64,000 bases of DNA from Salinibacterium sp. ZJ450 (GCF_011751885.2 NZ_CP061771.1:2852001-2916000), one strand, 5' to 3'. Positions 25,626 through 35,504 are shown, counted from the first letter of the stretch. A program made the numbers and translations. Notes: a model not told the origin generated them from the sequence alone.

Positions 25626-26192
25626 TCAGGATGTCGGAGGCGTGTAGTCGCTTCCGAGCACGATGGTGATGGGCGCTCCGGGGAACGCATCGGAGAGGCT
25701 GACCTCGGTCGCGCCCAGGGCCTGAGCAAGGCCACGCGCAATGCCCTCGTTCTCGGCGGCGCCGTAATACACGGTGGTCTTCTCGACGTTGCTCTCCGCC
25801 GTGTTGGTTCGCGAGCCGATTGGCCAACCAGCCTCCTCAAGCTGGTCGCCGACGTCGTTGGCGAGCCCCGACGTCGCCGTTCCGTTGAGTACCGTGATGC
25901 TGATCGTCGAGGCGTCGATCGTCGACGGGTCGGTGACCGGGTCCGCCTGCGCCTCGCCCTCGGCGGCGGGGGCCTCGTCCGGCGCCTCCTGGGCCGACAG
26001 CCCGGGCAGCGACACCGAGCCACCGAGCTGAGACAGCCCGAACAGTCCGGCGGCGGTCAACAGCACACAGGCGAGCGCCGCCCAGACGACAACGATCCAG
26101 CCGCGTCCCTTGCGAGGCGCGGCGCGGTGCGCGCCGACGCGGTAGAGGTCATCTGGCAGTTCGTCGAACTGATCTGTGGGAAGTCTCGCCAT
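25626..26192 (-). CDS. LytR C-terminal-domain membrane protein (VirR-like)
   Basis: 188 residues: cytoplasmic N-terminus (1-35), one transmembrane helix (about 36-58), an acidic Ala/Glu linker, and a LytR_C domain (about 100-188; ITVLNGTATSGLANDVGDQL). Family knowledge: the mycobacterial Rv0430-Rv0431 pair has the same order, a DUF3263 protein followed by VirR, which affects envelope and vesicle formation. ATG 26192 is 4 bp after the DUF3263 stop, so the two genes form an operon. Confidence 0.83.
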   Translation of the reverse strand: MARLPTDQFDELPDDLYRVGAHRAAPRKGRGWIVVVWAALACVLLTAAGLFGLSQLGGSVSLPGLSAQEAPDEAPAAEGEAQADPVTDPSTIDASTISITVLNGTATSGLANDVGDQLEEAGWPIGSRTNTAESNVEKTTVYYGAAENEGIARGLAQALGATEVSLSDAFPGAPITIVLGSDYTPPTS

Positions 26193-26196
26193 GGTC

Positions 26197-26523
26197 CTAA
26201 AGAGTGGAGTCGGGGTATCGCGCCGTGCGCGGTTCAAGGGATGCGGCGTCGAATACTCGAGCCGCTCTCGATCGCGTTCTGGCGTCCCTCACCCGGTGCA
26301 GTCGTTTGACGAGCATCGGATCGTGCTTCACCGCCGCTGGCGAGTCGATGAGGGTGTTCAGCACTTGATAGTACCGGGCGGCCGAGAGCCCGAATTCTTC
26401 GCGGATGGCCGCTTCTTTGGCACCGGGATGCCGCCACCAGTCGCGTTCGAACTCGAGGATGCGCGCGTCACGCGGCGACAGGTCGTTCGCCGTCTGCCCG
26501 GCCGGCTCAGGCTCTGCGCTCAC
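26197..26523 (-). CDS. DUF3263 protein
   Basis: 108-residue small basic protein with the DUF3263 core DARILEFERDWWRHPGAKE and the HTH-like FGLSAARYYQVLNTLID. It probably binds DNA, but the function is unknown. GTG 26523 has GAAGGGA upstream. Its pairing with the LytR_C gene matches the mycobacterial Rv0430-virR arrangement. Confidence 0.83.
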   Translation of the reverse strand: MSAEPEPAGQTANDLSPRDARILEFERDWWRHPGAKEAAIREEFGLSAARYYQVLNTLIDSPAAVKHDPMLVKRLHRVRDARTRSRAARVFDAASLEPRTARYPDSTL

Positions 26524-26638
26524 TCTCGGTCCCTTCACAATCACGACTGATCCTAGGATGGCGCGGCTGAGCGCACCCCGCATGCCGAGGGCCTGTCGCA
26601 TTACGCTGGTGGTATCCCCACCCGAAAGCCGAGTACCG

Positions 26639-27742
26639 ATGCGCGCCCGTTTCCTGCTGTCCGCCACGGCGGCCGCGATAACGCTCGCCATGCTCACCGG
26701 ATGCACCGGGGCCACCGCAGGCTCGGCGGCCCAATCGGTCACCCCGGTGTCTACCGCGCCGCTCGCCGAACTCGACACGCTGGAGGATCCGCATAGCTAC
26801 CAGGGCGGATCGACCGCGGTGCTGCAGCAGTCCGACATCAGCCCGGTGCTCGAGGCCCCGGAGCAGGCCCTGCCGGTGACGGTCACCTCCCACGACTTGG
26901 GCGGCGACATCGAGATCACCGTGACCAGCGCCGAGCGCGTGATCGGCCTGGACATCGCCGGGTCGATCGGGGCCACCATCGCCGGGCTCGGGTTCGCCGA
27001 CCGGCTGGTCGGCCGTGACATCTCCACCGCGTTTTCGGCGGTTGCCGACATGCCGGTCGTCACCTCGAGCGCGCACACCATCAACGCCGAGGCGGTGCTG
27101 AAGCTGCGGCCCGACCTCGTGATCACCGACGGCAGCATCGGCCCGATCGACGTCGTGCTGCAGTTGCGCGACGCCGGGGTCACCGTCGTGTTCGTCGACC
27201 GGGAAGCCAGCATCGACGGCGTCGCCGAGCTCGCCCGTCAGGTGGCGGCGGCGCTCGGTGCGACGGAGGCCGGCGAGCTGCTGGCCGAGCGCGTGCGCCA
27301 GCAGATCGACCAGAAGGTAGCCGAGATCGCCGCAATCGCGCCGCGCGACCCCGAGCAGCAGCTGCGCGTGCTGTTCCTCTACCTGCGCGGCACAGCGGGG
27401 GTCTACTACCTGTTCGGCGAGGAGTCCGGCGCCGATGTGCTGATCGAGGCGCTTGGAGCTCGGGATGTCGCGGGCGAGATCGGCTGGGACGGCATGAAGC
27501 CGATGACCGACGAGGCCCTGGTCGCCGCCAATCCCGACCTGATCCTGGTGATGAGCTCCGGGCTGGAGAGCGTCGGCGGCATCGACAGCCTGGTTGCCGA
27601 GATGCCGGCGATCGAGCTCACCACCGCCGGCCAGAACCGGCGATTCGTGGACATGGCCGACAGCGACATCCTGGGCTTCGGCCCACGACTACCCGACGTG
27701 CTCGACGCGCTGGCCCGCGCCATCTACGCGCCCGGGCAGTAG
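26639..27742 (+). CDS. haem ABC transporter substrate-binding lipoprotein (HmuT-like)
   Basis: 367 residues. A signal peptide with lipobox MLTGC anchors it outside the membrane. The class III binding fold is visible: ERVIGLDIAGSIGATIAGLGFADRLVGRD at the N-lobe and KPMTDEALVAANPDLILVM in the C-lobe. It matches the ChuT/HmuT haemin-binding group. No HmuU permease or HmuV ATPase follows; instead a convergent HtaA-domain gene lies 12 bp downstream, so the transporter core must be elsewhere. ATG 26639 precedes the Arg-rich signal. Confidence 0.85.
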   Translation: MRARFLLSATAAAITLAMLTGCTGATAGSAAQSVTPVSTAPLAELDTLEDPHSYQGGSTAVLQQSDISPVLEAPEQALPVTVTSHDLGGDIEITVTSAERVIGLDIAGSIGATIAGLGFADRLVGRDISTAFSAVADMPVVTSSAHTINAEAVLKLRPDLVITDGSIGPIDVVLQLRDAGVTVVFVDREASIDGVAELARQVAAALGATEAGELLAERVRQQIDQKVAEIAAIAPRDPEQQLRVLFLYLRGTAGVYYLFGEESGADVLIEALGARDVAGEIGWDGMKPMTDEALVAANPDLILVMSSGLESVGGIDSLVAEMPAIELTTAGQNRRFVDMADSDILGFGPRLPDVLDALARAIYAPGQ

Positions 27743-27754
27743 CGGGGCTGCGCT

Positions 27755-28501
27755 TCAGACCGCGGATGGCGCCCCGCGCCGCCGCAGCAGCGTCACGACG
27801 AACGCGATCGCAGCGAGCGCCGCCACCAGCACGAGCAGTCGCCACGGCAGCCACGGGAACGCCGCCGCGTTCTGCGGGCTGCATCCGGCCGGTGTCTGAT
27901 AGCGCAACGTGATCGGGTCCATCGCGGTGCCCGCGTCGTAGGTGCCGAACGCGGCGGCGCCGTCCTCCAAGAGGGTCACCGGCACTCCGCTCAGGGTGAC
28001 CTGCTCGCCGGCGACCTCGCGGGTGCCCTCCGACAGGCGCAGTTCGGCGAACTCGGTCTGCGGTGCATCCACCGGGTCGCCCGCCTGGGTGGTGCCCGAG
28101 ACATCCACCAGCAGAATGGCGGTGTCGGTGTCGTGGATTTCGACCGTTGGGCTGGAGATCGTGGTGCTCAGGATGTCGCCGTGCCCGCTGAAGGTGACGG
28201 AACCGTCGAACCGCACCGTGCCCTGCCCGTCGCGGAACGCGCCGGTGCCGTCGCTCCACCGGAACGTGGGAGTCTCGTAGGTCGCCCCGTCGGCGACCGT
28301 CCATTCGCCGTTCGCGATGGTTCCACTGATGTACGAGCGGAACGACTCCTTGAACCCCCACTCGATCTCGCCGGCGGTGATGGCGCACGCGACGGCCGGC
28401 GTTGACGAGTCGGCGACGGCGGGCGGCGCGCCGAGTAACCCCGGTGCTGGGCCGACGGCCAGCAGACCGGTAAGGATTGCGCTCGACAGTGCGTGGATCA
28501 C
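27755..28501 (-). CDS. HtaA-domain haem-binding surface protein
   Basis: 248 residues: signal peptide (1-30), one HtaA domain (about 38-185; EIEWGFKESFRSYISGTIANGEW) and a C-terminal transmembrane anchor (about 215-236) followed by RRR. HtaA domains capture haem at the actinobacterial cell surface and pass it to HmuT. GTG 28501 is supported by AGGAG (28510-28514) at 8-nt spacing. A TTAGG/CCTAA palindrome lies upstream at 28530-28549, consistent with DtxR/IdeR control. Confidence 0.87.
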   Translation of the reverse strand: MIHALSSAILTGLLAVGPAPGLLGAPPAVADSSTPAVACAITAGEIEWGFKESFRSYISGTIANGEWTVADGATYETPTFRWSDGTGAFRDGQGTVRFDGSVTFSGHGDILSTTISSPTVEIHDTDTAILLVDVSGTTQAGDPVDAPQTEFAELRLSEGTREVAGEQVTLSGVPVTLLEDGAAAFGTYDAGTAMDPITLRYQTPAGCSPQNAAAFPWLPWRLLVLVAALAAIAFVVTLLRRRGAPSAV

Positions 28502-28529
28502 GAACGCGACTCCTGGTTAGCGTGATTTG

Positions 28530-28549
28530 TTAGGGTGGGCTAACCCTAA
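28530..28549. promoter_or_regulatory. iron-box-like palindrome (DtxR/IdeR candidate)
   Basis: TTAGGGT, six central bases, ACCCTAA. The DtxR/IdeR consensus is a 19-bp TTAGG...CCTAA palindrome; this site is 20 bp and so has one extra base, but the half-sites fit. It lies 29 bp upstream of the HtaA-like start, between that gene and msrB. Confidence 0.6.
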
Positions 28550-28649
28550 CCGTGGCGCGCGGACAGCGTCAAAGACGTAGAAAGACGTGCGCGGGAACGA
28601 TCCGCTGCCGTTTCGTGTTGAATGTCACGAGACTTAGAGGAGTCAGACC

Positions 28650-29051
28650 ATGAACTACAAAGTGACGAAGACCGACGAGGAATGGCGCAAGGAGCTCAGC
28701 CCCGAGCAGTACGCCATCCTGCGGCAGGCGTCGACCGAACGCGCCTGGACCGGCGAGCTGCTCGATGAGGAACGCGCCGGCCTGTACGCCTGTGCGGCAT
28801 GCGGCGCAGAACTGTTCAAGAGCGGGACCAAGTTCGATTCCGGATGCGGCTGGCCCAGCTTCTACGAGTCGATCAACCCCGACGCGGTGCAGCTGATCGA
28901 GGACAACACCCTCGGCATGCAGCGCACCGAGGTGCGCTGCGCGGCCTGCGGTTCCCACCTGGGACATGTGTTCCCCGACGGCTTCGGCACGCCGACCGGC
29001 GACCGCTACTGCATGAACTCGCTGTCGCTCAACTTCAAGGCCGCCGAATAG
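28650..29051 (+). CDS. msrB: peptide-methionine (R)-S-oxide reductase
   Basis: 133-residue MsrB that reduces methionine-R-sulfoxide in proteins. Structural zinc cysteines are in CAACGAEL and CAACGSHL; the catalytic cysteine is in RYCMNSLSL at the C-terminus, with GCGWPSFYE as substrate pocket. ATG 28650 has GAGGAG upstream. The stop overlaps the GTG of the nitroreductase gene by one base, so they are cotranscribed. Confidence 0.96.
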   Translation: MNYKVTKTDEEWRKELSPEQYAILRQASTERAWTGELLDEERAGLYACAACGAELFKSGTKFDSGCGWPSFYESINPDAVQLIEDNTLGMQRTEVRCAACGSHLGHVFPDGFGTPTGDRYCMNSLSLNFKAAE

Positions 29052-29593
29052 TGAGTCTCGCCGACGCGATGCTGCGGCGGCGATCCTGGCCCGCCGTGAC
29101 AGACGCGGCCCCCACACACGACCAACTGGTGCCGTTGGTGGAGGCCGCGGCATCCGTTGCCGACCACGCGTCCCTGCGGCCGTGGCGGCTAATCGAACTG
29201 CGCGGTCACGCCAGGGTGCGCCTCGGCGCGGCGCTGGTCGAGGCCACCGGGCTCGAGGGGGCGGCAGCCGAGAAGCTCGCCGCCAAGCCGCTGCGGGCGC
29301 CGCTGCTGATCGCTGTGGTGTCGTGCCACAAGCCGAGCATCAAGGTTCCCGACTGGGAGCAGGATGCCGTGGCGGCCGGTGTCGGGCACGTGCTGAGCGC
29401 GCTGCTCGATGACGCCGGGTGGGGCGTGATGTGGCGAACCGGCCACCAGACCCGCACCGAGCCGGTCAGCCGGGTGCACGAACTCACGCCGAGCGAGACC
29501 CTGCTCGGCTGGCTCTACGTCGGAGGCAAGACCGACCGCATCCTGCCGCCGCGGCGGCCGTTCGACGCCTCGGAAGTGCTCTCCGAGCTCTAA
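29051..29593 (+). CDS. nitroreductase-family protein
   Basis: 180-residue FMN-dependent nitroreductase-like protein. LRRRSWPAV at the N-terminus, ASLRPWRLIEL, and AGVGHVLSALLDDAGWGVMWRTG with the C-terminal ETLLGWLYVG fit the family. The substrate is unknown. The GTG start at 29051 overlaps the msrB TAG, so translation is coupled to a methionine sulfoxide repair enzyme; an oxidative or nitrosative stress role is plausible but not shown. Confidence 0.82.
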   Translation: MSLADAMLRRRSWPAVTDAAPTHDQLVPLVEAAASVADHASLRPWRLIELRGHARVRLGAALVEATGLEGAAAEKLAAKPLRAPLLIAVVSCHKPSIKVPDWEQDAVAAGVGHVLSALLDDAGWGVMWRTGHQTRTEPVSRVHELTPSETLLGWLYVGGKTDRILPPRRPFDASEVLSEL

Positions 29594-29619
29594 CTGCTAC
29601 CGGGTGCGCGGCTGGGCCG

Positions 29620-30612
29620 CTACCGCTTGCGCGACTTGCTCGGCACGGCGGCGATGAGCACGGCCGCCAGGGTGAGGATCGCGCCGACGATGGTGAGCGG
29701 ATGCACCGGAGCCGCGGCATCCGTCGGCACGACCAGATCAAGCAGCAGCGACATCACCAACTGCCCGGCGATCATGCCGAGCCCGAGCAGCAGCACTCCG
29801 GTGAACCGCACGACAATTGCGGCGCCGGCGACGAACACCACGCCGATCACGCCGCCGGTGTACAGCCACCACTCGGTCGGATACGCGTCGGGCCAGCCGT
29901 TTGCGGACACGCTGATCGCGGCCGCACCGATGAGCAGCATGGTTCCCACCGCGGAACTGATCAGCCCTGCAGTGAACGCGGATCCGCCGACCTGGTTCAG
30001 CTCGCCGTTGAGGGCCTGCTGGAACCCCTGACCCAGTCCGGCGATGAACGGCAGCACCAGCATCCAGATCGGGATGTCGCCCTGAAACTGTGGCGAAACC
30101 GACAGCACCACGGCGGCGAGCGCCAGCGCCGAGCCGATCAGCCGGGGCAGGGTGATCCGGGTGGCTGGCATGCTGCCGAGCCCGCTGCGGTCGATGCCCA
30201 ATCCGCTCAGCACCTGCCCGCTCACCGCGGCGATCGTGAACACCGCGACACCGAGCACCGCGGCGGTGAGGCTTTGCGACGCGACGAAGACCGCGCCCGC
30301 GGCTCCGCCCATCGTGTACCACCACGGCATCCGGTTCGAGCGGATCGCCCGCCAGATCGTGGTGAGGCCGCGCCGGCCCGGAGCCCACACCGGCAGCGCC
30401 GCGACCATCAGCAGCATGCCGCTGCCGAACGAGATGAGCGCGGTCAGGTAGCCGTCACCGAGCACCTGGCCGAGGTCGCCGTTCACCTTGGACTGCACTG
30501 CCAGCATCGCCCCGAACGCCACGGCGAGCGCGACGGCGACAACCACTCGCGCGCGCTTCGGCGGTGCCGTTCGGGCGGGCGTGGTCGGCGAGGACGATCC
30601 GGCGGAGCTCAC
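29620..30612 (-). CDS. DMT-superfamily transporter (YdcZ/DUF606 type)
   Basis: 330-residue membrane protein with about ten predicted helices arranged as two homologous halves (ALAVAFGAMLAVQSKVNGDLG near 30 and LPFIAGLGQGFQQALNGELNQ near 185 are the repeated starts). This duplication is typical of fused DUF606 transporters. The substrate is unknown. GTG 30612 lies 6 nt after TACCGT, a leaderless arrangement. Confidence 0.85.
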   Translation of the reverse strand: MSSAGSSSPTTPARTAPPKRARVVVAVALAVAFGAMLAVQSKVNGDLGQVLGDGYLTALISFGSGMLLMVAALPVWAPGRRGLTTIWRAIRSNRMPWWYTMGGAAGAVFVASQSLTAAVLGVAVFTIAAVSGQVLSGLGIDRSGLGSMPATRITLPRLIGSALALAAVVLSVSPQFQGDIPIWMLVLPFIAGLGQGFQQALNGELNQVGGSAFTAGLISSAVGTMLLIGAAAISVSANGWPDAYPTEWWLYTGGVIGVVFVAGAAIVVRFTGVLLLGLGMIAGQLVMSLLLDLVVPTDAAAPVHPLTIVGAILTLAAVLIAAVPSKSRKR

Positions 30613-30636
30613 CGAATCACGGTACAGCGTAGAGAG

Positions 30637-30710
30637 AGCCCCTTGTCGGATTCGAACCGACGACCCCCGCTTTACAAGAGCGGTGCTCTGGCCAACTGAG
30701 CTAAAGAGGC
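30637..30710 (-). tRNA. tRNA-Thr (anticodon TGT)
   Basis: Cloverleaf read on the minus strand: acceptor GCCTCTT/AAGGGGC, D arm AGCTCAGTTGGCCAGAGC, anticodon stem CCGCT/AGCGG with loop CTTGTAA, T arm with GGTTCGAATCC. CCA is not encoded. Confidence 0.96.
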
Positions 30711-30753
30711 GAATAGACCAGCCCAGCTTACCGGGCGTGGCACGAGTGGAACG

Positions 30754-31668
30754 TTACCCGGCCGGAACCGGAGCCGGCGTCTCGCTGGTCATCTTGTTGA
30801 ACATGCTGCCGACCTGCTGCGACACCACCTGAGCGAACTCCTGCGCGTCAAACGGGAAGCTGTACTCGTACTTCACACCGTTCACCAGGATGGTGGGGGT
30901 GCCCTTCACCGACTCGATGTCGCTGTTCGGAATAGGTCCGTTCAAGGCCCGCGCCGTGGCATCCTTCACCCACGATTCAAACTGCACGTCTTCGATGCAG
31001 GTGTTGATCTTGGCAGCGTTGTTGCCAACTCCCGCGGCTTTGACAAGGTCGATCAGCTGCTCGTCGGTGAGGCCGGGCTCGCCCTCCTTAGGCTGCTTGT
31101 CGAACAGGGCGGCGTTCACGGCGAAGAAGGAGTTCGGCGAGTAGTTCGCCACGCAGGCGGCGGCATTGGCGGCGCGGGTCGAGTACTGGGTCGCGGCCGA
31201 CTGGCTGTCGAGCAGTGAGATCGGGTGGATCTCGAGCGTGGCGGCGCCTTCGGCCAGCCAGGCGGCGATCTGCTTGTTGTTCTCGGCCTCGAAATCACCG
31301 CAGTACGGGCACAGATAATCGACATAGACGCGGATGTCGATGACATCCGCCGGATTCTCGCTGGCGGGCTGCGGGGACTGGTCTTCCTTGAGCCCGGCGG
31401 TGGTCACGGCCTCGAAGTTCTGCCCGATCTTGATGCCGTCGCTCAGCATGTTGCGCGGGCCGGGCGCGGCGGGACGGGCGGAGTTCACGATGATCAGCGT
31501 GACCGTGACGATGATCGCCACCGCCACGAGCGCGAGGCCGCCCTGCAGCAGCCACCGGTTGCGGCGATCGTTTTTCTTCTGCTGGAGCCGAAGCTGGGTG
31601 GCCTTTTCCCGCGCGATGTCTCGCTGGCTCGGGTTGAGGCGATCATCGCCAGAACCGGTACTCGTCAC
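30754..31668 (-). CDS. DsbA-like thiol:disulfide oxidoreductase, membrane-anchored
   Basis: 304 residues: charged cytoplasmic N-terminus, one transmembrane helix (about 44-64), then an exported thioredoxin-fold DsbA domain with active site YLCPYCGDF near residue 125. The cis-Pro loop lies in GTPTILVNG. Two further cysteines (AAACVANY, INTCIED) may form a structural disulfide. It probably introduces disulfides in exported proteins. GTG 31668 is favoured by GAGG six bases upstream; an upstream in-frame extension has no signal. Confidence 0.9.
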   Translation of the reverse strand: MTSTGSGDDRLNPSQRDIAREKATQLRLQQKKNDRRNRWLLQGGLALVAVAIIVTVTLIIVNSARPAAPGPRNMLSDGIKIGQNFEAVTTAGLKEDQSPQPASENPADVIDIRVYVDYLCPYCGDFEAENNKQIAAWLAEGAATLEIHPISLLDSQSAATQYSTRAANAAACVANYSPNSFFAVNAALFDKQPKEGEPGLTDEQLIDLVKAAGVGNNAAKINTCIEDVQFESWVKDATARALNGPIPNSDIESVKGTPTILVNGVKYEYSFPFDAQEFAQVVSQQVGSMFNKMTSETPAPVPAG

Positions 31669-31799
31669 AAAAACCTCACTTGTAAATCTGCGGCCGCGCA
31701 CGTCGATGGACGGCGATTCTTTCGGGAAGGGCCTTCGAAATCGTACGAGTTCAGTCTGGGAGTTGACCAGACGGACGCTGCACAGCCTAACCACTCAGC
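31669..31799. other. intergenic region, no gene seen
   Basis: Upstream DNA of the divergent DsbA-like and MsiK-like genes. No coding sequence is supported; regulatory symmetry for the right-hand gene begins at 31800. Confidence 0.4.
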
Positions 31800-31830
31800 G
31801 CACCACTGTTCGCATCGGTGGTGCCATAAT
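31800..31830 (+). promoter_or_regulatory. operator-like palindrome and -10 of the MsiK-like gene
   Basis: GCACCAC (31800-31806) and GTGGTGC (31818-31824) form a perfect 7-bp inverted repeat next to CATAAT (31825-31830), a possible -10 about 95 bp before the start. The position suits a repressor; its identity is unknown. Confidence 0.4.
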
Positions 31831-31924
31831 GTGCACTGAGACCACCGTCGCTCCCGACGGAAGTCATCCCATTCCATTCACTACGGATCGTCCGGCACGT
31901 ACCTGCCGGTGAAGGAGAAACACC

Positions 31925-33019
<1,095 letters not shown>

Positions 33020-33034
33020 TCGCTAAATCCGGAT

Positions 33035-33065
33035 CGGGTCCGTCGTGCCTCGCACGGCGGACCCG
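33035..33065 (+). terminator. terminator of the MsiK-like gene
   Basis: CGGGTCCGTCGTGC (33035-33048) pairs with GCACGGCGGACCCG (33052-33065) with one G-T pair and a CTC loop, followed by TTT. Confidence 0.8.
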
Positions 33066-33111
33066 TTTCAGTTCCGGCGCGGTAGCCATCACCCCGTAGT
33101 CTCGAATCGAT

Positions 33112-34386
33112 ATGTCAGCATCGCTCTCAATCACCTCAGCCATCACCGATCCGGCGCTGCTGGACCTGCCCTGGCAGTTGCCGCTCGACCTGTGGCCGGA
33201 TGACACCATCGCGGCCCTGCCGAAGGGCATCTCGCGGCACCTGGTGCGGTTCGCGCACCTCAGCGGGTATGTGATCGCCATCAAGGAGACCACCACCGAG
33301 ATGGCGCGGCGGGAGTACGACATGCTGCGTTCCCTGCAGCGGCTGGAGATCCCGTGCGTGGAGCCGATCGCGGTGATCACCAACCGCGCCACCGAGGCTG
33401 GCGAGCCGCTGCAGTCGGTGCTGGTGACCCGGCACCTGAAGTTCTCGCTGCCATACCGGGCGCTGTACTCGCAGACGCTCCGCCCGGAGACCGCCACCCG
33501 GCTCGTGGACGCGCTGGCGGTGCTGCTGGTGCGGCTGCACATCGTCGGCCTGTTCTGGGGCGACGTGTCGCTCTCGAACACGCTGTTCCGCCGGGATGCC
33601 GGTGCGTTCGCCGCATACCTGGTCGACGCCGAGACCGGGCAGCTGTACGACAAGCTGTCCAACGGCCAGCGCGAGAACGACCTGGAGATCGGCCGGGTGA
33701 ACATCGCCGGCGAGTTGCTTGACCTGCAGGCCGGCGGCCGGCTGTCGGTCGAGCTCGACGCGGTCGAGTTCAGTAACGGCATCGTGGCCAAGTACCGCGA
33801 CCTCTGGAAGGAGCTGACCGGCTCTGAGCAGTTCGACGCCTCGGAACGCTGGCGCATCACCCAGCGGGTGGAACGTCTGAACGACCTGGGCTTCGACATC
33901 GAGGAGCTGTCGATCAAGACGGATGAGGCCGGCAGTCAGGTGCATATCCAGCCCAAGGTCGTCGACGCCGGGCACCACTCCCGTCGGCTGCTTCGCCTGA
34001 CCGGCCTGGACGCCCAGGAGAACCAGGCCCGCCGGTTGCTGAACGACCTCGACGCCTATGTGGCCACCCAGGCCGAGAAACTCGACGAGGAGGAGTCGGC
34101 GCACCGTTGGGCGGCGCAGGTGTTCGAGCCGGTGATCCGCTCCATTCCGCGCGATCTGAAGGGCAAGCTGGAACCGGCCGAGCTCTTCCACCAGCTGCTC
34201 GATCACCGCTGGTTCATGTCGCAGAACACCGGGCGCGACGTGCCGCTGGCGGAGGCGCTCAGCAGCTACATCGACGAGATCCTGCGGCATCGCCGCGACG
34301 AAGCCACCGTGATCGCGCCGCCGACCGGTTCGATCACCCTCCCGATCGACCTGCCCGGCGAGGAGGACTGGCGGCTGAAGGTCTGA
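33112..34386 (+). CDS. DUF4032 protein with kinase-like fold
   Basis: 424 residues. The N-terminal 220 residues resemble lipopolysaccharide-kinase-like folds: VIAIKETTTEMARREYDMLR (Lys and Glu of the nucleotide site) and LHIVGLFWGDVSLSNTLF with a catalytic-loop Asp, then AYLVDAETG in the DFG position. The C-terminal part is actinobacterial DUF4032. Substrate unknown. ATG 33112 follows TAGTCT by 9 nt. It ends next to the repeat cluster at 34405. Confidence 0.85.
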   Translation: MSASLSITSAITDPALLDLPWQLPLDLWPDDTIAALPKGISRHLVRFAHLSGYVIAIKETTTEMARREYDMLRSLQRLEIPCVEPIAVITNRATEAGEPLQSVLVTRHLKFSLPYRALYSQTLRPETATRLVDALAVLLVRLHIVGLFWGDVSLSNTLFRRDAGAFAAYLVDAETGQLYDKLSNGQRENDLEIGRVNIAGELLDLQAGGRLSVELDAVEFSNGIVAKYRDLWKELTGSEQFDASERWRITQRVERLNDLGFDIEELSIKTDEAGSQVHIQPKVVDAGHHSRRLLRLTGLDAQENQARRLLNDLDAYVATQAEKLDEEESAHRWAAQVFEPVIRSIPRDLKGKLEPAELFHQLLDHRWFMSQNTGRDVPLAEALSSYIDEILRHRRDEATVIAPPTGSITLPIDLPGEEDWRLKV

Positions 34387-34404
34387 GCGGGCCTGCCGCG
34401 CGCG

Positions 34405-34478
34405 TGGACTCGCGCGCTCCCGCGGACTCGCTCGTTCTCCCGTGAGGTCGTTCGCTCGCGCGGACTCGCGCGTTCCCG
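34405..34478. repeat. left flank of tandem CGCGGACTCGC/GTGAGGTC-GTTCGCTCGCG units
   Basis: Degenerate tandem DNA between the DUF4032 stop and palindrome copy A. It contains GTGAGGTCGTTCGCTCGCG at 34442-34460. The same words appear in opposite orientation on the far side of the nuclease gene (35776-35843), so the cassette has inverted ends. Confidence 0.55.
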
Positions 34479-34535
34479 TGAGGTCTGGCAAACGGCCCTT
34501 CCCTCGGCCCACGAACAACCAAACGGCAGACCTCA
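34479..34535. repeat. palindromic element, copy A
   Basis: 57 bp. The arms TGAGGTCTG (34479-34487) and CAGACCTCA (34527-34535) are inverted, with GCAAACGG and CAACCAAACGG inside. It lies 40 bp beyond the stop of the DUF559 nuclease gene. Copies B and C lie on the other side of the gene. Confidence 0.75.
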
Positions 34536-34574
34536 TCCGTGCTGCTGGTCCCTATCGATGGCGAGCGACAGCTC

Positions 34575-35504
34575 TCAGGCGTCGGGACCGGCCCAGCCCT
34601 GGCTGCGGAGGCGCCGCTCCAGTTTCACAAGCAGTTCAGGCGTGTTGTGCAGATCGGCTTTGCCCGCGCGCAGGTATCTCCAACCGGCGTCCTCAAATCG
34701 GGTCTGCCGAGCAATGTCCTTTTCCCACTGCACCGGGTCGACGCGATGCCCGTCGCCCTCGTAATCGAGAGCGACCCTGAACTCGAGGAAAGCGAGATCG
34801 GGCATGCCGACGAACTTCCCATGCTCGTCACGCACCTCCGGATTCGCACTGACGGCCGGCAGCCTGGACCGCACGATACGCAGTCGGATGAATGACTCCG
34901 GCGGAGAGTCGGCTCGGTCGGTAAGTTCGGGCAGGATCGCATGCAGGAGCGGCAACCCGCGCCGTCCCGCGAACCGTTCGATGGCCGCCGTCAGGTCGTC
35001 GGCAGTGAGCCGTAACCAGTAGGGCCGGCGCCGCCAGAGCAGGAAATCACCGGCCGCCAGAAGTGCTTCGTCACTCAGCACGGCCGCGAGGTCGCACCAG
35101 GTGCGGGCGAGCGACGTCACTGCGAGGCCACCCAGGCTGACGACATCCGTCTGGCCGATCTGCAAGCGGTGTCCCCTGACCCCCTTGCCCACCGGAAACG
35201 CGCGGCCAAATGGAACCGCGACATCGAGCGTTCGCTGGATCTCCAGATGCCACGGCAGCGGGATTCCCCACAACTGCGCCGCTGTGACATGCGAGTAGAA
35301 CATGTGCGGGCCGAGCCGAGCAGCGCGCGCTCGGGCGAGGTCTCGCACCGAGGCGGGTCCTGGCGCGGGCGCTCGCACACCCCAGAACGGCTGTGCGAGG
35401 TCGCGTCCGCGTAGCCGATTGCGGCCGAGGATCTCGGTCGCTTCGCTGACGCTGAACGGCCGGAACCGCAGCTCCGGAGGCAGTGCAATGCGCGGCTGAG
35501 TCAC
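34575..35504 (-). CDS. DUF559 (Vsr-like) endonuclease-domain protein
   Basis: 309 residues. The N-terminal half has an AbiEi-type motif (HMFYSHVTAAQLWGIPLP near 67-84). The C-terminal DUF559 domain is a PD-(D/E)XK, Vsr-like fold: GMPDLAFLEFRVALDYEGDGH near 235-255 and the GWRYLRA strand near 278. Family knowledge: such proteins are abundant in actinobacteria, often in many copies, and no activity is established. GTG 35504 is the apparent start. It is enclosed by palindromic repeats A (3' side) and B and C (5' side), giving it the look of a mobile or repeat-associated nuclease cassette. Confidence 0.82.
   Translation of the reverse strand: MTQPRIALPPELRFRPFSVSEATEILGRNRLRGRDLAQPFWGVRAPAPGPASVRDLARARAARLGPHMFYSHVTAAQLWGIPLPWHLEIQRTLDVAVPFGRAFPVGKGVRGHRLQIGQTDVVSLGGLAVTSLARTWCDLAAVLSDEALLAAGDFLLWRRRPYWLRLTADDLTAAIERFAGRRGLPLLHAILPELTDRADSPPESFIRLRIVRSRLPAVSANPEVRDEHGKFVGMPDLAFLEFRVALDYEGDGHRVDPVQWEKDIARQTRFEDAGWRYLRAGKADLHNTPELLVKLERRLRSQGWAGPDA

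Noticed and set aside
34575..35504. Type IV toxin-antitoxin (AbiE) locus
   Set aside because: Only an AbiEi-like N-terminal motif is present; there is no AbiEii nucleotidyltransferase toxin and the C-terminus is a DUF559 nuclease.
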